From Actinomadura sp. NBRC 104412 (GTDB lineage: Bacteria > Actinomycetota > Actinomycetes > Streptosporangiales > Streptosporangiaceae), in contig NZ_BSTM01000032.1 of the NCBI RefSeq assembly GCF_030269515.1, forward strand, positions 1-64,000: a stretch of DNA of 64,000 nt. The letters are read 5' to 3'. Position 1 is the stretch's first letter. Each line of letters starts with the position of its first letter. Under the pieces are notes generated by a model. That model saw only the letters and a list, made by a program, of their open reading frames with translations, searched no databases and had not been told where the DNA came from. The position numbers and the translations under genes are program-made. Of this stretch, positions 27,738-36,585 are shown in pieces.

Positions 27738-27764
27738 TTGACATGTTACGAAGTGATGTAAAGA
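27738..27764 (+). promoter_or_regulatory. promoter-like sequence before the ferritin-like gene
   Basis: TTGACA (27738-27743) is a perfect -35 hexamer, and TAAAGA (27759-27764) lies 15 bases downstream. The spacing is slightly short. The intervening ATGTTACGAAGTGATGTAA has partial dyad symmetry that could bind a regulator. The gene begins 60 bases later. Confidence 0.4.
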
Positions 27765-27824
27765 CCTGTGCGGCTCTCCACCCCCGGCGACGAAGGCGAG
27801 CCGACGCCCCATAGGAGGCCCCCC

Positions 27825-28934
27825 GTGAGTTCGTACGATCTGTACGTCACCCCCGTCCAGCAGGACACCTGGAACGTCCCGATGGCGGGAGACGCCCGCT
27901 TCACCTGGGAGTACGACGAGCCGCGCGATCGGCTGCTGAGCCTGTACCAGAAGGGCAAGGACAAGCAGTGGGACGCCCAGAAGCGCATCGACTGGGACCT
28001 GGAGATCGATCCGGTCAACGTCGCGGGGCTTCCGGAGAACTTCAACCCGCTCTTCGGGTCCGACATCTGGGAGAAGATGTCGCAGAAGGAGCGGGACGAG
28101 TTCGGTCGGCACCAGGGATCGTGGCTGTTCAGCCAGTTCCTGCACGGTGAGCAGGGCGCGCTGAACGTCTCCGCCCGGATCGTGCAGTCCGTCCCCGACC
28201 TGGACTCCAAGTTCTACGCCGCCACCCAGACCATGGACGAGGCGCGGCACGTCGAGCTCTACACCCGCTTCCTGCACGAGAAGATCGGGATGTACTACCC
28301 GATCAACCAGGACCTGGCCAAGCTGCTCGCCGAGTCCCTGGAGGACAGCCGCTGGGACCTGCCGTACCTCGGCATGCAGGTGCTGATCGAGGGGCTGGCG
28401 CTGGCCGCGTTCGGGCTCTACCGCGACATGTCCACCAACCCGCTGGTCAAGCAGTTGCTGGCGTACGTGATGCAGGACGAGGCGCGGCACGTCGCGTTCG
28501 GGCGGCTGGCGCTCAAGGACTACTACACGGAACTGACCGAGAAGGAGCGCGCGGAACGCGAGGAGTTCGTCGTCGAGGGCTGCTACCTGATGCGGGACCG
28601 TTTCAAGGGACGCGAGATCTTCGAGAACCTGGACATGCCCGTCGAGAAGTGCATGGAGTACGTCGACAACTCCGACATGTACACGCTCTACCAGTCGCTG
28701 CTCTTCAGCCGGATCGTTCCGTGCGTCCGCGACGTCGGCCTGTGGGGCGACAAGGTGCAGGCCGCGTACGAGGACATGGGCGTCCTGGACAACGCCAAGG
28801 CCGACCTGGAGGCCCTGATGCGGCAGGACGAGGAGTTCGCGGTCAAGGTGGACGAGGAGAAGTACGCGCGGGAACTGGCCGCGCGCAAGCAGGAGGTCGA
28901 TGAGGCCATCGCGTTGGGCGGCGCCGCCGAATAG
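27825..28934 (+). CDS. ferritin-like diiron-carboxylate protein
   Basis: The 369-residue protein has two diiron helix pairs: Glu in LHGEQGALN with DEARHVELY, and EGLALAAFG with DEARHVAFG. This spacing is typical of ferritin-like R2/AurF-type oxygenases. The enzyme probably binds two irons and activates oxygen; the substrate is unknown. GTG 27825 follows a perfect AGGAGG. It is a single-gene unit bounded by a promoter-like site and a strong terminator. It could alternatively be an oxidative stress or hydroxylating protein; no nearby biosynthetic genes help. Confidence 0.82.
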   Translation: MSSYDLYVTPVQQDTWNVPMAGDARFTWEYDEPRDRLLSLYQKGKDKQWDAQKRIDWDLEIDPVNVAGLPENFNPLFGSDIWEKMSQKERDEFGRHQGSWLFSQFLHGEQGALNVSARIVQSVPDLDSKFYAATQTMDEARHVELYTRFLHEKIGMYYPINQDLAKLLAESLEDSRWDLPYLGMQVLIEGLALAAFGLYRDMSTNPLVKQLLAYVMQDEARHVAFGRLALKDYYTELTEKERAEREEFVVEGCYLMRDRFKGREIFENLDMPVEKCMEYVDNSDMYTLYQSLLFSRIVPCVRDVGLWGDKVQAAYEDMGVLDNAKADLEALMRQDEEFAVKVDEEKYARELAARKQEVDEAIALGGAAE

Positions 28935-28940
28935 CCACCC

Positions 28941-28982
28941 GGGCGGGGACGTTTCCGGATTTCTCCGGGGACGTCCCCGCCC
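28941..28982. terminator. strong terminator hairpin after the ferritin-like gene
   Basis: GGGCGGGGACGT (28941-28952) pairs perfectly with ACGTCCCCGCCC (28971-28982), with inner CCGG/CCGG pairing. It begins six bases after the stop codon. Confidence 0.75.
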
Positions 28983-29164
28983 GCCATTTCAGGGTCTCCG
29001 GCCTGACTGATTTCTCGTACAAGTCGCGCTAAATTGCGGAGCCGCTTCTTGTAAAGGCCCTTTGGTTCTCCATATCCTTCCAGAATCGACTGTGGGCGTC
29101 GCCGGTCTGTACTACCGTCCCCGCTCGACGCGCTGCTCTCCAGCTCGATTTCCCGGGGGGAACA

Positions 29165-30166
29165 ATGAACCGCTACACCCGAAATCCCACAAGGCTCGGC
29201 GTGGTCGTGCCCGCCGTCGCCGTGGCCGCGCTGGCCGCCGTCGCCGCGCCCGCCCTCGCCGCGTCCGGTCCCGCCGACTCCGGCCCCATCGCGTACCTCA
29301 CCAAGGACAGCACGGGACGCAGCGCGATCGGTCCGGTCGCCGACAAGGCCACCCCGATCGTGCGGTCCGTCGGCATGTCCCTGGACGGCCTCACCAACTC
29401 CACGAGCGTCTCCTCGTCCGCCACCCGGCACGGCGCGATGACCCGCCTCGGCCCCGGAACGATCAAGACCGCGCACGGCGACATGCGCTTCTCCAGCATG
29501 GCCGTACGCTGCGGCAGCAGGTTCGACGAGGTCCTGTACGGGGTCATGACGCTCGATCCGCAAGGCGCGCTCGCACCGGCGCTCCAGGGCGTCCCGCGGC
29601 AGCCGACGGAAAGCTACCGGATCCCGGCCGCCGTCCCGGGCAAGGAGTTCGTGCTCAACAAACAGGTGCGGGACGCGTCGGGTGCGCTCACCGTCACCGC
29701 CATCACCGTGACCGACAAGGCCACCGGCGCGTCCCGAGGCTATGGCGTCGCCCGCTGCACGCCCAGCACCCTTCCGGCCGCGTCCGGCGTTCCGGCGCGT
29801 TCCCGCAACCCCCTTCCCGTTCCGGCCACCGGTGGCCCCGTAAACAGGGGCGGTGCCTTGCCCCCGGCGGCCGTCGACTCCCTCAACGGGCTGCTCAACT
29901 CCGTCCAGCTCGGGACGCTGCCGAAGGAACCGGCGACCGGCGGGTGGGGAGCCGTCCTGGAGCCGGAGAACGCCGGCGTCACGCAACTCGGGTCCTCCGC
30001 CGCGCAGCCCCGTCCCGCCCGCCGCGGGCAGGCCGCCGGACACCCGGTGCCGGGCGCTCCGATGGCGGGGCTGCCCGCGATGCTCGCCGGTCCCACGAAC
30101 GCGGTGCTGCCCGCCTCGATGGCGGCGCTGCTCGGTGGCGCCCCCGGCCTGCCGCTGGCCGGCTGA
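29165..30166 (+). CDS. secreted hypothetical protein
   Basis: The 333-residue protein has a Sec signal peptide (basic start, hydrophobic Ala/Val core, cleavage near PALAASG at about residue 33). A small domain with two cysteines follows (VRCGS and VARCTP), then a Pro/Ala/Gly-rich C-terminal half without a membrane anchor or LPxTG. No family is recognised; it is presumably an extracellular or wall-associated structural protein. ATG 29165 follows GGGGGGAACA. A large hairpin lies 74 bases after its stop. Confidence 0.75.
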   Translation: MNRYTRNPTRLGVVVPAVAVAALAAVAAPALAASGPADSGPIAYLTKDSTGRSAIGPVADKATPIVRSVGMSLDGLTNSTSVSSSATRHGAMTRLGPGTIKTAHGDMRFSSMAVRCGSRFDEVLYGVMTLDPQGALAPALQGVPRQPTESYRIPAAVPGKEFVLNKQVRDASGALTVTAITVTDKATGASRGYGVARCTPSTLPAASGVPARSRNPLPVPATGGPVNRGGALPPAAVDSLNGLLNSVQLGTLPKEPATGGWGAVLEPENAGVTQLGSSAAQPRPARRGQAAGHPVPGAPMAGLPAMLAGPTNAVLPASMAALLGGAPGLPLAG

Positions 30167-30938
30167 AAGGGCGGTATAAGGCCGTATGCGCCTTAATAAG
30201 GTGGCATAAAAGCCGAATAGAGGGCTGTATTGCGACGTGAACGGGCGTTCCGGCCGGTGTGCATCACACCCGCCGGGACGCCCGTTCGCGATGGGCGAAA
30301 TTGATCGATCAAGGGTGCTCCGCGCGGACCGGTGCGACCGGTCGCATCGGTGTAAAAACGATCTTCCCTTCCGGTGACAGACGGCTTCCGATCGACGTCG
30401 CACCGCAAAAAGTCGGGTGACAAATCCCACAAACTCTGGGCCTTCGTCTTGATCTGCTCGCAATCCCACGTACGGTCAGGGACTTGTGTGCGGCGTGCGA
30501 AAGATCAGAAAGATCCAACAGAACAGCCGAGACGCGCCGCACCGGCCGGACGCCGACCCGCGATGAGGCGGGAGGCGCCCTCAGACCGTTCGGTCCGCCG
30601 GTCCTGTACGGGCCGGGACGGATGTCCGGACCGCCCGTCCGCGAAAGGTGACGGGCCTGACCGGAAGGGTCTCATCGGGGGTGCGATGACGGGTGCCTTG
30701 GGCCTTCGCCCGGGGAACGGTCCCGTCCACGGCGCACGAGCACGAGTTCGGGGATGAGTTCCGCCCGGACGATTCGGGGTGAGTTCCCGATGGATCCGGC
30801 GGGCGAGCGGCCCTGACACCTCGGGTGCTGATCAGCCTGGGGGAGTCCGGGGCGAGAGGTCTCCCCGGCGTGCCGTGAGAACGGCGACGATCGCTCGCCG
30901 GGCGTCCGGGGTCCTGTCCCCGATCGAAGGATTCCTTT
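30167..30938. other. 772-bp non-coding region upstream of the RlpA-like gene
   Basis: Apart from the hairpin at 30240-30286, no gene is supportable. Patches of lower GC occur at 30175-30235 and 30340-30500, unusual for this genome. Such long leaders before wall-remodelling genes in actinomycetes can hold riboswitches. I looked for the c-di-AMP (ydaO) conserved 3' motif and did not find it, although a CGGGGTGAGTT stretch near 30777 is mildly reminiscent. Confidence 0.5.
30240..30286. terminator. long near-perfect stem-loop
   Basis: AACGGGCGTTCCGGC (30240-30254) pairs with GCCGGGACGCCCGTT (30272-30286) with one wobble. GGTGTG/CACACC continue the stem, leaving a 3-base loop (CAT). No T-run follows. 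It probably ends the preceding secreted-protein transcript. Confidence 0.6.
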
Positions 30939-31556
30939 GTGGGAAGCCCTGACAAGCGTCACCACACAACTCCTGTCCGAACCGTCCTCGTCGCCTCAGG
31001 CGCCGCGGTGGCCGTGGTCTCGGCCGGCGCGGGAGCCCTGGCGGCGGTCAACACCGGCGGGTCCACGGGATCCGCCGCATCCGCGGGCGCGGCGCGCATC
31101 ACCCCCCGTACCGGCACACCGCAGGCCGAACGGTCGTCGGCCTCGTCGTCCCCGGGCGAGCCGGGGATCATGCCCCCGCTGCCCCCCACCCCTCCGGAGC
31201 CGCAGGCCGGGTCCACGAAGGCGAAGAAGACCGGGAAGAAGGCGAAGAAGCCCGCGTACCGTGTGGTGAAGTCGGGCTCGTGCCAAGCCTCCTACTACTG
31301 GGAAGGCCAGATGACGGCCAGCGGGGAGCGGTTCGACCCGGACGCCCTCACGGCCGCGCACAGGACGCTGCCGATGGGCTCGAAGGTCCGGGTCATCAAC
31401 AAGAAGAACGGCCGGTCGGTCATCGTCCGTATCAACGACCGGGGCCCGTTCATCGCGGGCCGCTGCCTCGATCTGTCCAGGGCGGCCATGAGGAAGGTCG
31501 GAGGCACGGGATCAGGGGTGATCCCCGTCCGCTACGAGGTGCTGAAGCGCGTCTGA
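30939..31556 (+). CDS. RlpA-like septal ring lytic transglycosylase domain protein
   Basis: The 205-residue protein has an N-terminal signal or anchor (about residues 12-36) and a Ser/Pro/Lys-rich linker (about 45-105). A C-terminal double-psi beta-barrel domain has the RlpA pattern: ASYYWEGQMTASGERFDP, AAHRTLPMGSKVRVIN and VRINDRGPF. The aspartate in INDRGPF is the conserved catalytic-type residue. Such domains bind or cleave peptidoglycan in the cell wall. GTG 30939 follows GAAGGA. The gene stands alone behind a 772-base leader region. Confidence 0.87.
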   Translation: MGSPDKRHHTTPVRTVLVASGAAVAVVSAGAGALAAVNTGGSTGSAASAGAARITPRTGTPQAERSSASSSPGEPGIMPPLPPTPPEPQAGSTKAKKTGKKAKKPAYRVVKSGSCQASYYWEGQMTASGERFDPDALTAAHRTLPMGSKVRVINKKNGRSVIVRINDRGPFIAGRCLDLSRAAMRKVGGTGSGVIPVRYEVLKRV

Positions 31557-31581
31557 TCCGCCGCTGGGAAGGCCCCGCCGT

Positions 31582-31655
31582 CGCCTGCGGCCTTTGGACG
31601 CGTTGCGGCAGGACACCGCTCTGCGTAGCGGGGGATTGCCGAGAGGCCGCAGGCG
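31582..31655. terminator. stem-loop between convergent genes
   Basis: CGCCTGCGGCCT (31582-31593) is perfectly complementary to AGGCCGCAGGCG (31644-31655), with a 50-base loop. It lies between the RlpA-like gene and the convergent hydrolase gene. The loop is long, so termination function is tentative. Confidence 0.4.
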
Positions 31656-31710
31656 GCGATGGCGTGCCCGGCCTGGCATGGCCGCGTCGTCGCCTGTGAG
31701 AGTCGACGTC

Positions 31711-32955
31711 CTAATGATTGAGCGGAGTTCGGGGCTCGGGGACGTGGGCCGCCCTGGAAGCCTCACCCATGGGGGTCCGGACGTGCGCGCGGGATGGGAT
31801 GAGGGCCGGAGAAGTGAGTTCGGCGGGACCTCCGGGCGGCGCGTCCGCACCGGGCTCGGACGCCGGGGCCGGGACGAGCGAGTCGCCGTGACCGGACTCC
31901 GGACGGCTCTCGGCAGGGTCCTCCTGCCGTGCGGTCGGTCGCGGGGCGGGCTCCAGAGCGGGCTCCGTTGCGTGACCTTCCGGGTTCTCCTCGCTCTCGG
32001 GGCTCTGCGGGCTCTCAGGGTCTTGCGCTTCGGCCGCGTGGGGCTCACCGGCCTGCCGCAGGTCTTCCAGGTCCGCGCCCGGTGAGTGCTCGGGTGCGCC
32101 GGGCGGTTCGGTGACGTCGGCCAGGCGTTCGCGGAACCAGTCGTTGAGGACGCCGTCCACGCGTACCGCCTCGGTGGTGGGCGGTTCGGCGGTGGTCCCC
32201 GGCTCGGACGCCAGCGCGTGACCCATCCGGAACGTGGCGGCCTCCACCGCCCGGACGCCGTGCTCGCGGAGCAGGTCGCGCAGCCGGTTGATGTCATCGG
32301 GCTCGACCATGGGGTCATGGGCGCCCGCGATCAGCAGCACCGCGGCGTCGCGGGAGGCGATCTCGCGTGCGTGAGCGGTCAGGTCGAGCCGTTCGGCGAG
32401 GGCCGTGGCGCCGTCGCTCCAGGCGCGTTCGCGTCCCGTACGGCGCTCCAGGGACCGCGCGGTGCGGAGCGGGGACACGACCGGCGTGACCAGCGCGACG
32501 GCGGTCACCGGCACCTCGCCGCGGGCGAGCGCGAGCAGGGCGGCGGACGCGCCGAACGAGAAACCGGCCAGGCCGACGGGTCCCTCCTCGATGCCGAACT
32601 CGCGCCTGATCTCGTCCAGGACCGCGGGCAGCTCGTCGACGGCGCGCTCGACCGCCGTCCCGTACGCCTCGATGCCCGCGGTCTCCAGCAGGGCGCCCGA
32701 GCCGAGCCCTTCCGGCCGTTCACCGGGCGGCTCCAGGTAGACGCGCCAGGTCGGGACGCCGGTCATCGGCATCGCGGCGGCCAGCGCGGACGCGGTACGG
32801 GGCGGGTCGAAGCCGGGCCAGGCGACGATGACGCGGGTGGGACCTGCGGGGCGGGCGTCGACGGCGGTGGGCGGGAGCGCGAGGTAGGGGACGTCCGCCG
32901 CGGTCCCGGAGACGGGACGCTGGTTTTCGGGCAGGGTGGGGTGGTCGCCGCTCAT
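31711..32955 (-). CDS. alpha/beta hydrolase with disordered acidic C-terminal tail
   Basis: The 414-residue protein has an alpha/beta-hydrolase domain in about residues 20-270, with the nucleophile elbow GFSFGAS, an acid region in AGAHDPMVEP and a late histidine in MGHALAS. The last 140 residues are Glu/Pro/Ser/Ala-rich and predicted disordered. This is an unusual extension with no known domain. No signal peptide is seen. The start is ATG 32955; AGGAG lies about 13 bases upstream, further than usual. The substrate is unknown. Confidence 0.8.
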   Translation of the reverse strand: MSGDHPTLPENQRPVSGTAADVPYLALPPTAVDARPAGPTRVIVAWPGFDPPRTASALAAAMPMTGVPTWRVYLEPPGERPEGLGSGALLETAGIEAYGTAVERAVDELPAVLDEIRREFGIEEGPVGLAGFSFGASAALLALARGEVPVTAVALVTPVVSPLRTARSLERRTGRERAWSDGATALAERLDLTAHAREIASRDAAVLLIAGAHDPMVEPDDINRLRDLLREHGVRAVEAATFRMGHALASEPGTTAEPPTTEAVRVDGVLNDWFRERLADVTEPPGAPEHSPGADLEDLRQAGEPHAAEAQDPESPQSPESEENPEGHATEPALEPAPRPTARQEDPAESRPESGHGDSLVPAPASEPGADAPPGGPAELTSPALIPSRAHVRTPMGEASRAAHVPEPRTPLNH

Positions 32956-33337
32956 GGTTCCGGGTCAGCTCCTGCTCTTTTCGGCAATACTGCTGGATCC
33001 CGCTGGCGATGCCGGGGCCCGGCGCAACTCCCCCTGCCTCCGCGGGTCCGGAGGTTCCCGGGCCCATGCTTACAGCGAAGGGCGGAGGATGCGGCCGAAT
33101 CCCCGCACCTCGACCACAGGAGTGATGAAGACCTCACTGCGGGTAACCCGAGTGGCGCGTCCGTGGTAGGAGTGCGATGCAGGTCAGGGCGGTACCGCAC
33201 CCCCGTAATCCGGCGAATCCCTCCATATCACTCGTTGAGTGGGGAACGAGGCCGGGGGCCGGATCGTCGTAGGGAAGTGCCGACGTCATCGGCGTACCGA
33301 GGCGACGAGGCTGCCGGCACGGTGGAGAGGAGTGCCT
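32956..33337. other. 382-bp divergent intergenic region
   Basis: The stretch separates the divergent hydrolase and DUF1232 genes and must hold both promoters. No small gene with a ribosome site or RNA gene is evident. I could not pick a convincing -35/-10 pair. Confidence 0.4.
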
Positions 33338-33703
33338 GTGAGGAAGCAGCGCAGCGCGGCCGCGGCCGGGCAGGCATGGAACATCTACAGCGAAACCCTT
33401 GCACCCGACGCGCCGGGCATGGTGGAGCGCGTCCGCGCCATCCCGCGCATGCTGAAGGCGACCCTGCGCGGCGAGTACAAGGGGATGTCCTACAAGACGC
33501 TTGGTCTTCTCGCGGTCGGCCTTGTCTACATCGTCTCGCCGCTGGACGCCGTCCCGGAGATCCTTGTGCCGGTCGTCGGGCTGGCCGATGACACCGGAGT
33601 GGCGCTGTGGCTGGCGTCCGTCCTGGTGCGGTCGGCCGGTGACTACGTCAGATGGGAACGTGGCGGTCGTCCCAAGGTGGTCGTGGGCGACATCATCGAC
33701 TGA
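33338..33703 (+). CDS. DUF1232 (YkvA-like) membrane protein
   Basis: The 121-residue protein has the DUF1232 core YIVSPLDAVPEILVPVVGLADD and two hydrophobic stretches. The family is widespread, membrane-associated and of unknown function. GTG 33338 is chosen because GAGAGGAG lies six bases upstream; GTG 33332 is an in-frame alternative. It is convergent with the IclR gene with only 31 bases between the stops. Confidence 0.85.
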   Translation: MRKQRSAAAAGQAWNIYSETLAPDAPGMVERVRAIPRMLKATLRGEYKGMSYKTLGLLAVGLVYIVSPLDAVPEILVPVVGLADDTGVALWLASVLVRSAGDYVRWERGGRPKVVVGDIID

Positions 33704-33734
33704 GCGCCGATCGGCGGACGCCCGCCTTCGCCGG

Positions 33735-34499
33735 TCATCGCGAGCCGCGGGAGTGGTTGCCGGGGCGCAGCTCGGTGGCGAAGTGCTCGGCGACCCGGCG
33801 CATGATCGGTACGACATCGTGCACCGTCTCGGGGGTCATCCTGGCGGACGGGCCGGACACGGAGAACGCCGTCAGCGCGGGCGCCCCGGGCAGCGGGACC
33901 GCCACGCATCGCACCCCGATCTCCTGCTCCTCGTCGTCCACCGCGTACCCCTGCGCGCGTATCCGTTCGAGCTCGGCGAGCAGCGCGTCCAGATCGGTGA
34001 AGGTGTTGGGAGTGTGGCGCTCCAGCCCGGTGCGGCTCAGGATCTCCCGGACGCGCGGCTCGGGCAGTTGGGAGAGGAGCGCCTTCCCCACCCCCGTGCA
34101 GTGGGGCTGGACGCGCCGCCCCACCTCGGTGAACATCCGCATGGAGTGCCGCGACGGCACCTGCGCGACGTAGACGACCGCGTCGCCCTCCAGCACGGCC
34201 ATGTTGGCGGTCTCGCCCACCTCGTCCACGAGCCGGGTCAGCGCGGGCCGCGCCCACGACCCCAGCAGCCGGCTCGCGCCCTCGCCCAGCCTGATCAGCC
34301 GCGGGCCGAGGGCGTACCGCTTGGACGGTTCCTGGCGCACGTAGCCGTGGTTCACCAGGGTCCGCATCAGCCGGTAGATGGTCGGCATCGGCAGCCCGGA
34401 CACCTCCGTCAGCTCGGAGAGGGCCATCTCGCCCCCGGCGTCCGCCAGATGTTCCAACAGCTCGAAGGTGCGCTCAAGCGACCGTACGGCCTCCGCCAC
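33735..34499 (-). CDS. IclR-family transcriptional regulator
   Basis: The 254-residue protein has an IclR winged helix (residues about 8-65; MALSELTEVSGLPMPTIYRLM) and an effector-binding domain with HCTGVGKALLS and EEQEIGVRCVAVPL. IclR proteins regulate catabolic operons in response to small acids. No obvious target operon adjoins it. GTG 34499 is preferred over GTG 34517 because GGAGG lies at correct spacing. The gene resembles stand-alone global IclR regulators of actinomycetes. Confidence 0.9.
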   Translation of the reverse strand: MAEAVRSLERTFELLEHLADAGGEMALSELTEVSGLPMPTIYRLMRTLVNHGYVRQEPSKRYALGPRLIRLGEGASRLLGSWARPALTRLVDEVGETANMAVLEGDAVVYVAQVPSRHSMRMFTEVGRRVQPHCTGVGKALLSQLPEPRVREILSRTGLERHTPNTFTDLDALLAELERIRAQGYAVDDEEQEIGVRCVAVPLPGAPALTAFSVSGPSARMTPETVHDVVPIMRRVAEHFATELRPGNHSRGSR

Positions 34500-34665
34500 C
34501 GGCCCTCCTCTCCTCACGACCTCCCGATTCTACGGAGGGACTATTTCGCTGTATGAAAGCACGAAGGGAAGTTACGCTCCGTGGCCAGCCGGTAATACTG
34601 GTATCGCTACCGTCACTGTGCCACCCCCCAGGAACAACAGGTGTCACCGAAGGGGGAACGGACCG

Positions 34666-36021
34666 GTGCCAACGCGGAGGCGAACAGGAGCCCGTCTGCG
34701 GGTGCTCGGCCGTGCCGGATCCGTCGCGTTGGGGCTCGCCGTCATCGCGCTTCCCGTTCCGTCCGCGTCCGGCGACCAGGGTGACAAGGTCCGGCTCGTG
34801 CCATCGTTCTCGCCGATGGGACGGGACGGACGGCGGGTCGCTTACGTGCTGGAAGTCTGGTCCATAGGCGGCACCGCTCGCGATGCCTTAGTCCGACTAA
34901 ACGTTCAGAAACCGCTGTCGTGGAGCGACTGGCCTACCGACTGCCGCCCCGTCGCAGGCAAGGCTGAACGGCTGCGGTGCGAGCTGGGAGACATCAAGTC
35001 CACGCGTGCGCTGCGCCTGGTAGTGAGCGCACCGCGTACTGCCAAGGGGACGTTCTCCTTGCGTGCGGTAGTGGACGCGAAGAACACGAAACGCAGGGAG
35101 GCGGTAGCCCTCACCCGCGTCCGAACGCTCCCTCGCCCGTCCGCCCCTGCTCCAAGCGGATCCCCCTCTCCCTCTCCTTCCTCCAAGGCATCCCCTAGGC
35201 AGACGCCCACCGGAAAGGCGTCGCCCAAGGAGGCGCCCCCGAAGAAGCCCTCCCCAAGGCCGCCAACAGGCTTCGCAGTGTCCGCCTCCCCGTCCCAGTC
35301 CCGCTCCCCCAAGCCGCCCAAGTCCACGTCCCCCAAGCCGTCCGCGCACACGTCCGGGTCCCCGTCCGCATCGCCCAACCCACCCCCTGCTTCTCCGAGC
35401 GAACCGTCCGCGTCCCCGAAAGGCTCACCTACCAAGAAGCCCCCCAAGAACTCCTCCCAGAAGCCGACACGACCCCCGGCTTCTCCCCCTCCGCCCAAGA
35501 CCTCTCTGAGTCCGTCCTTGCCATCGGTGGCTCCGCCGGCGCCTTCGACGGAGGATCCGTCCCCGCCCCGGCCGGCGACGAGCAGTGGTGGAAACGAGAG
35601 CGGAGGCGGTGACGGAAACAGCACCAACGGAGGCGGCGGCGACCTGACATCCGTTCCAGCCCAGCCGCCATACACCCCACGAGATCTGTCGCCGCCGCCC
35701 AGGCCCGACCTGGATCTGCCCCAGACGGAACTGGACGACCTGCCGCCGGGCACGCTCTCACCAACGTTGCCCCCGTTGCCCTCGCAGCCCGGCCCGGTGC
35801 TGCCGTCGTACGACGGCTCGTCCCCCAGGGTGGCCCCGGAGCATACGGACATGGCACTGATCGAACCCGTTTCCGCGGATCAAAACGACGACCCAGACCA
35901 GATGGCCCGGTTCGCCGCCCTGCTCGTCTCCATAGCAGGTCTGCTCTGGCTGACCACCTGCCTGCTCGTCCTGTGGCGACGACGTGCCGTGAACGGGTTT
36001 ACCGACTGGTCCCAGGACTGA
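34666..36021 (+). CDS. proline/serine-rich cell-surface protein with C-terminal membrane anchor
   Basis: The 451-residue protein has a signal peptide (cleavage near PSASG, about residue 37) and a folded N-terminal domain of about 120 residues with two cysteines (TDCRPV and LRCELG). A 250-residue Pro/Ser/Lys-rich stalk follows with repeats such as SPK, PSAS and KKP, then an acidic segment and a single C-terminal transmembrane helix with a basic stop-transfer (LLVLWRRRAV). The DUF11-like N-terminal domain is plausible but not certain. It should stand out from the cell surface. GTG 34666 follows AGGGGGA. Codon use in the stalk is less GC3-biased than in neighbours. Confidence 0.78.
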   Translation: MPTRRRTGARLRVLGRAGSVALGLAVIALPVPSASGDQGDKVRLVPSFSPMGRDGRRVAYVLEVWSIGGTARDALVRLNVQKPLSWSDWPTDCRPVAGKAERLRCELGDIKSTRALRLVVSAPRTAKGTFSLRAVVDAKNTKRREAVALTRVRTLPRPSAPAPSGSPSPSPSSKASPRQTPTGKASPKEAPPKKPSPRPPTGFAVSASPSQSRSPKPPKSTSPKPSAHTSGSPSASPNPPPASPSEPSASPKGSPTKKPPKNSSQKPTRPPASPPPPKTSLSPSLPSVAPPAPSTEDPSPPRPATSSGGNESGGGDGNSTNGGGGDLTSVPAQPPYTPRDLSPPPRPDLDLPQTELDDLPPGTLSPTLPPLPSQPGPVLPSYDGSSPRVAPEHTDMALIEPVSADQNDDPDQMARFAALLVSIAGLLWLTTCLLVLWRRRAVNGFTDWSQD

Positions 36022-36103
36022 CAAAGCACCCGCAAACGAACGCGCGTCCCCTCCCACCCGAGAGAAGCCGAACCCATGGCGCTGAGTTCTGCCAAGCAGG
36101 AAG

Positions 36104-36550
36104 GTCGGCGACGATCGCCTCGCCCTGCGTGAGTTCGGCGAGGACGATGTGGACGCAATGGTGGCCCTGTAGTCACCCAGCACTTGAGCTTTGAACCCCG
36201 CGAACGCGAGCAGGCGGCGGCCACGACTGCCGTCACCACCGCCGCGCGGAAGGAACCGGAACCGGAGTATTCCCTCGCTGCCGTCCTTACGCGGTGATGG
36301 ACCTGGCGTGGGTCGGGTCATCGGCTTCGCTCGTCTGGCGATCGACGGTCAGCACCCTGGTCAGTCCAGCGCACAACTCGGCATCGCGCTTCGTAAGGAC
36401 GCGTGGGGTCAAGGGCCGGGCGAAGGGATGGTGCGGTTGTTGCTGCGCCTGGGCTTCGATGCGGAAGCTTGGCATGGTCGAAGAAGGCAGGATTCGTCAC
36501 CACTTGCGGGTTCGCGGCCGGGGCGGGACGACGGATGGCGGTCGGGGGAA
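36104..36550 (+). pseudogene. decayed GNAT acetyltransferase gene
   Basis: Three plus-strand frames give consecutive pieces of a RimJ/RimL-type GNAT. DDRLALREFGEDDVDAMVAL is stopped by TAG at 36170. HLSFEPREREQAAATTAV follows in the next frame. GRVIGFARLAIDGQHPGQSS, continuing through WGQGPGEGMVRLLLRLGFD, is in the first frame again. KLGMVEEGRIRHHLRVRG follows in the third frame. The section that should contain the HRV/DPxNxAS region is missing between LGFD and KLGM. One stop, at least three frameshifts and an internal deletion make it non-functional. It fills the otherwise gene-free stretch 36022-36585. Confidence 0.8.
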
Positions 36551-36585
36551 GGCGAGGGGTGATGGCCGCCTCGCCTTCCCTTGGG

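Noticed and set aside
30700..30938. c-di-AMP (ydaO) riboswitch upstream of the RlpA-like gene
   Set aside because: A CGGGGTGAGTT stretch is suggestive, but the conserved 3' segment expected before the ribosome site was not found, so I do not call it.
30939..31556. resuscitation-promoting factor
   Set aside because: The long leader and signal are Rpf-like, but the C-terminal domain is an RlpA-type double-psi barrel, not a transglycosylase Rpf fold.
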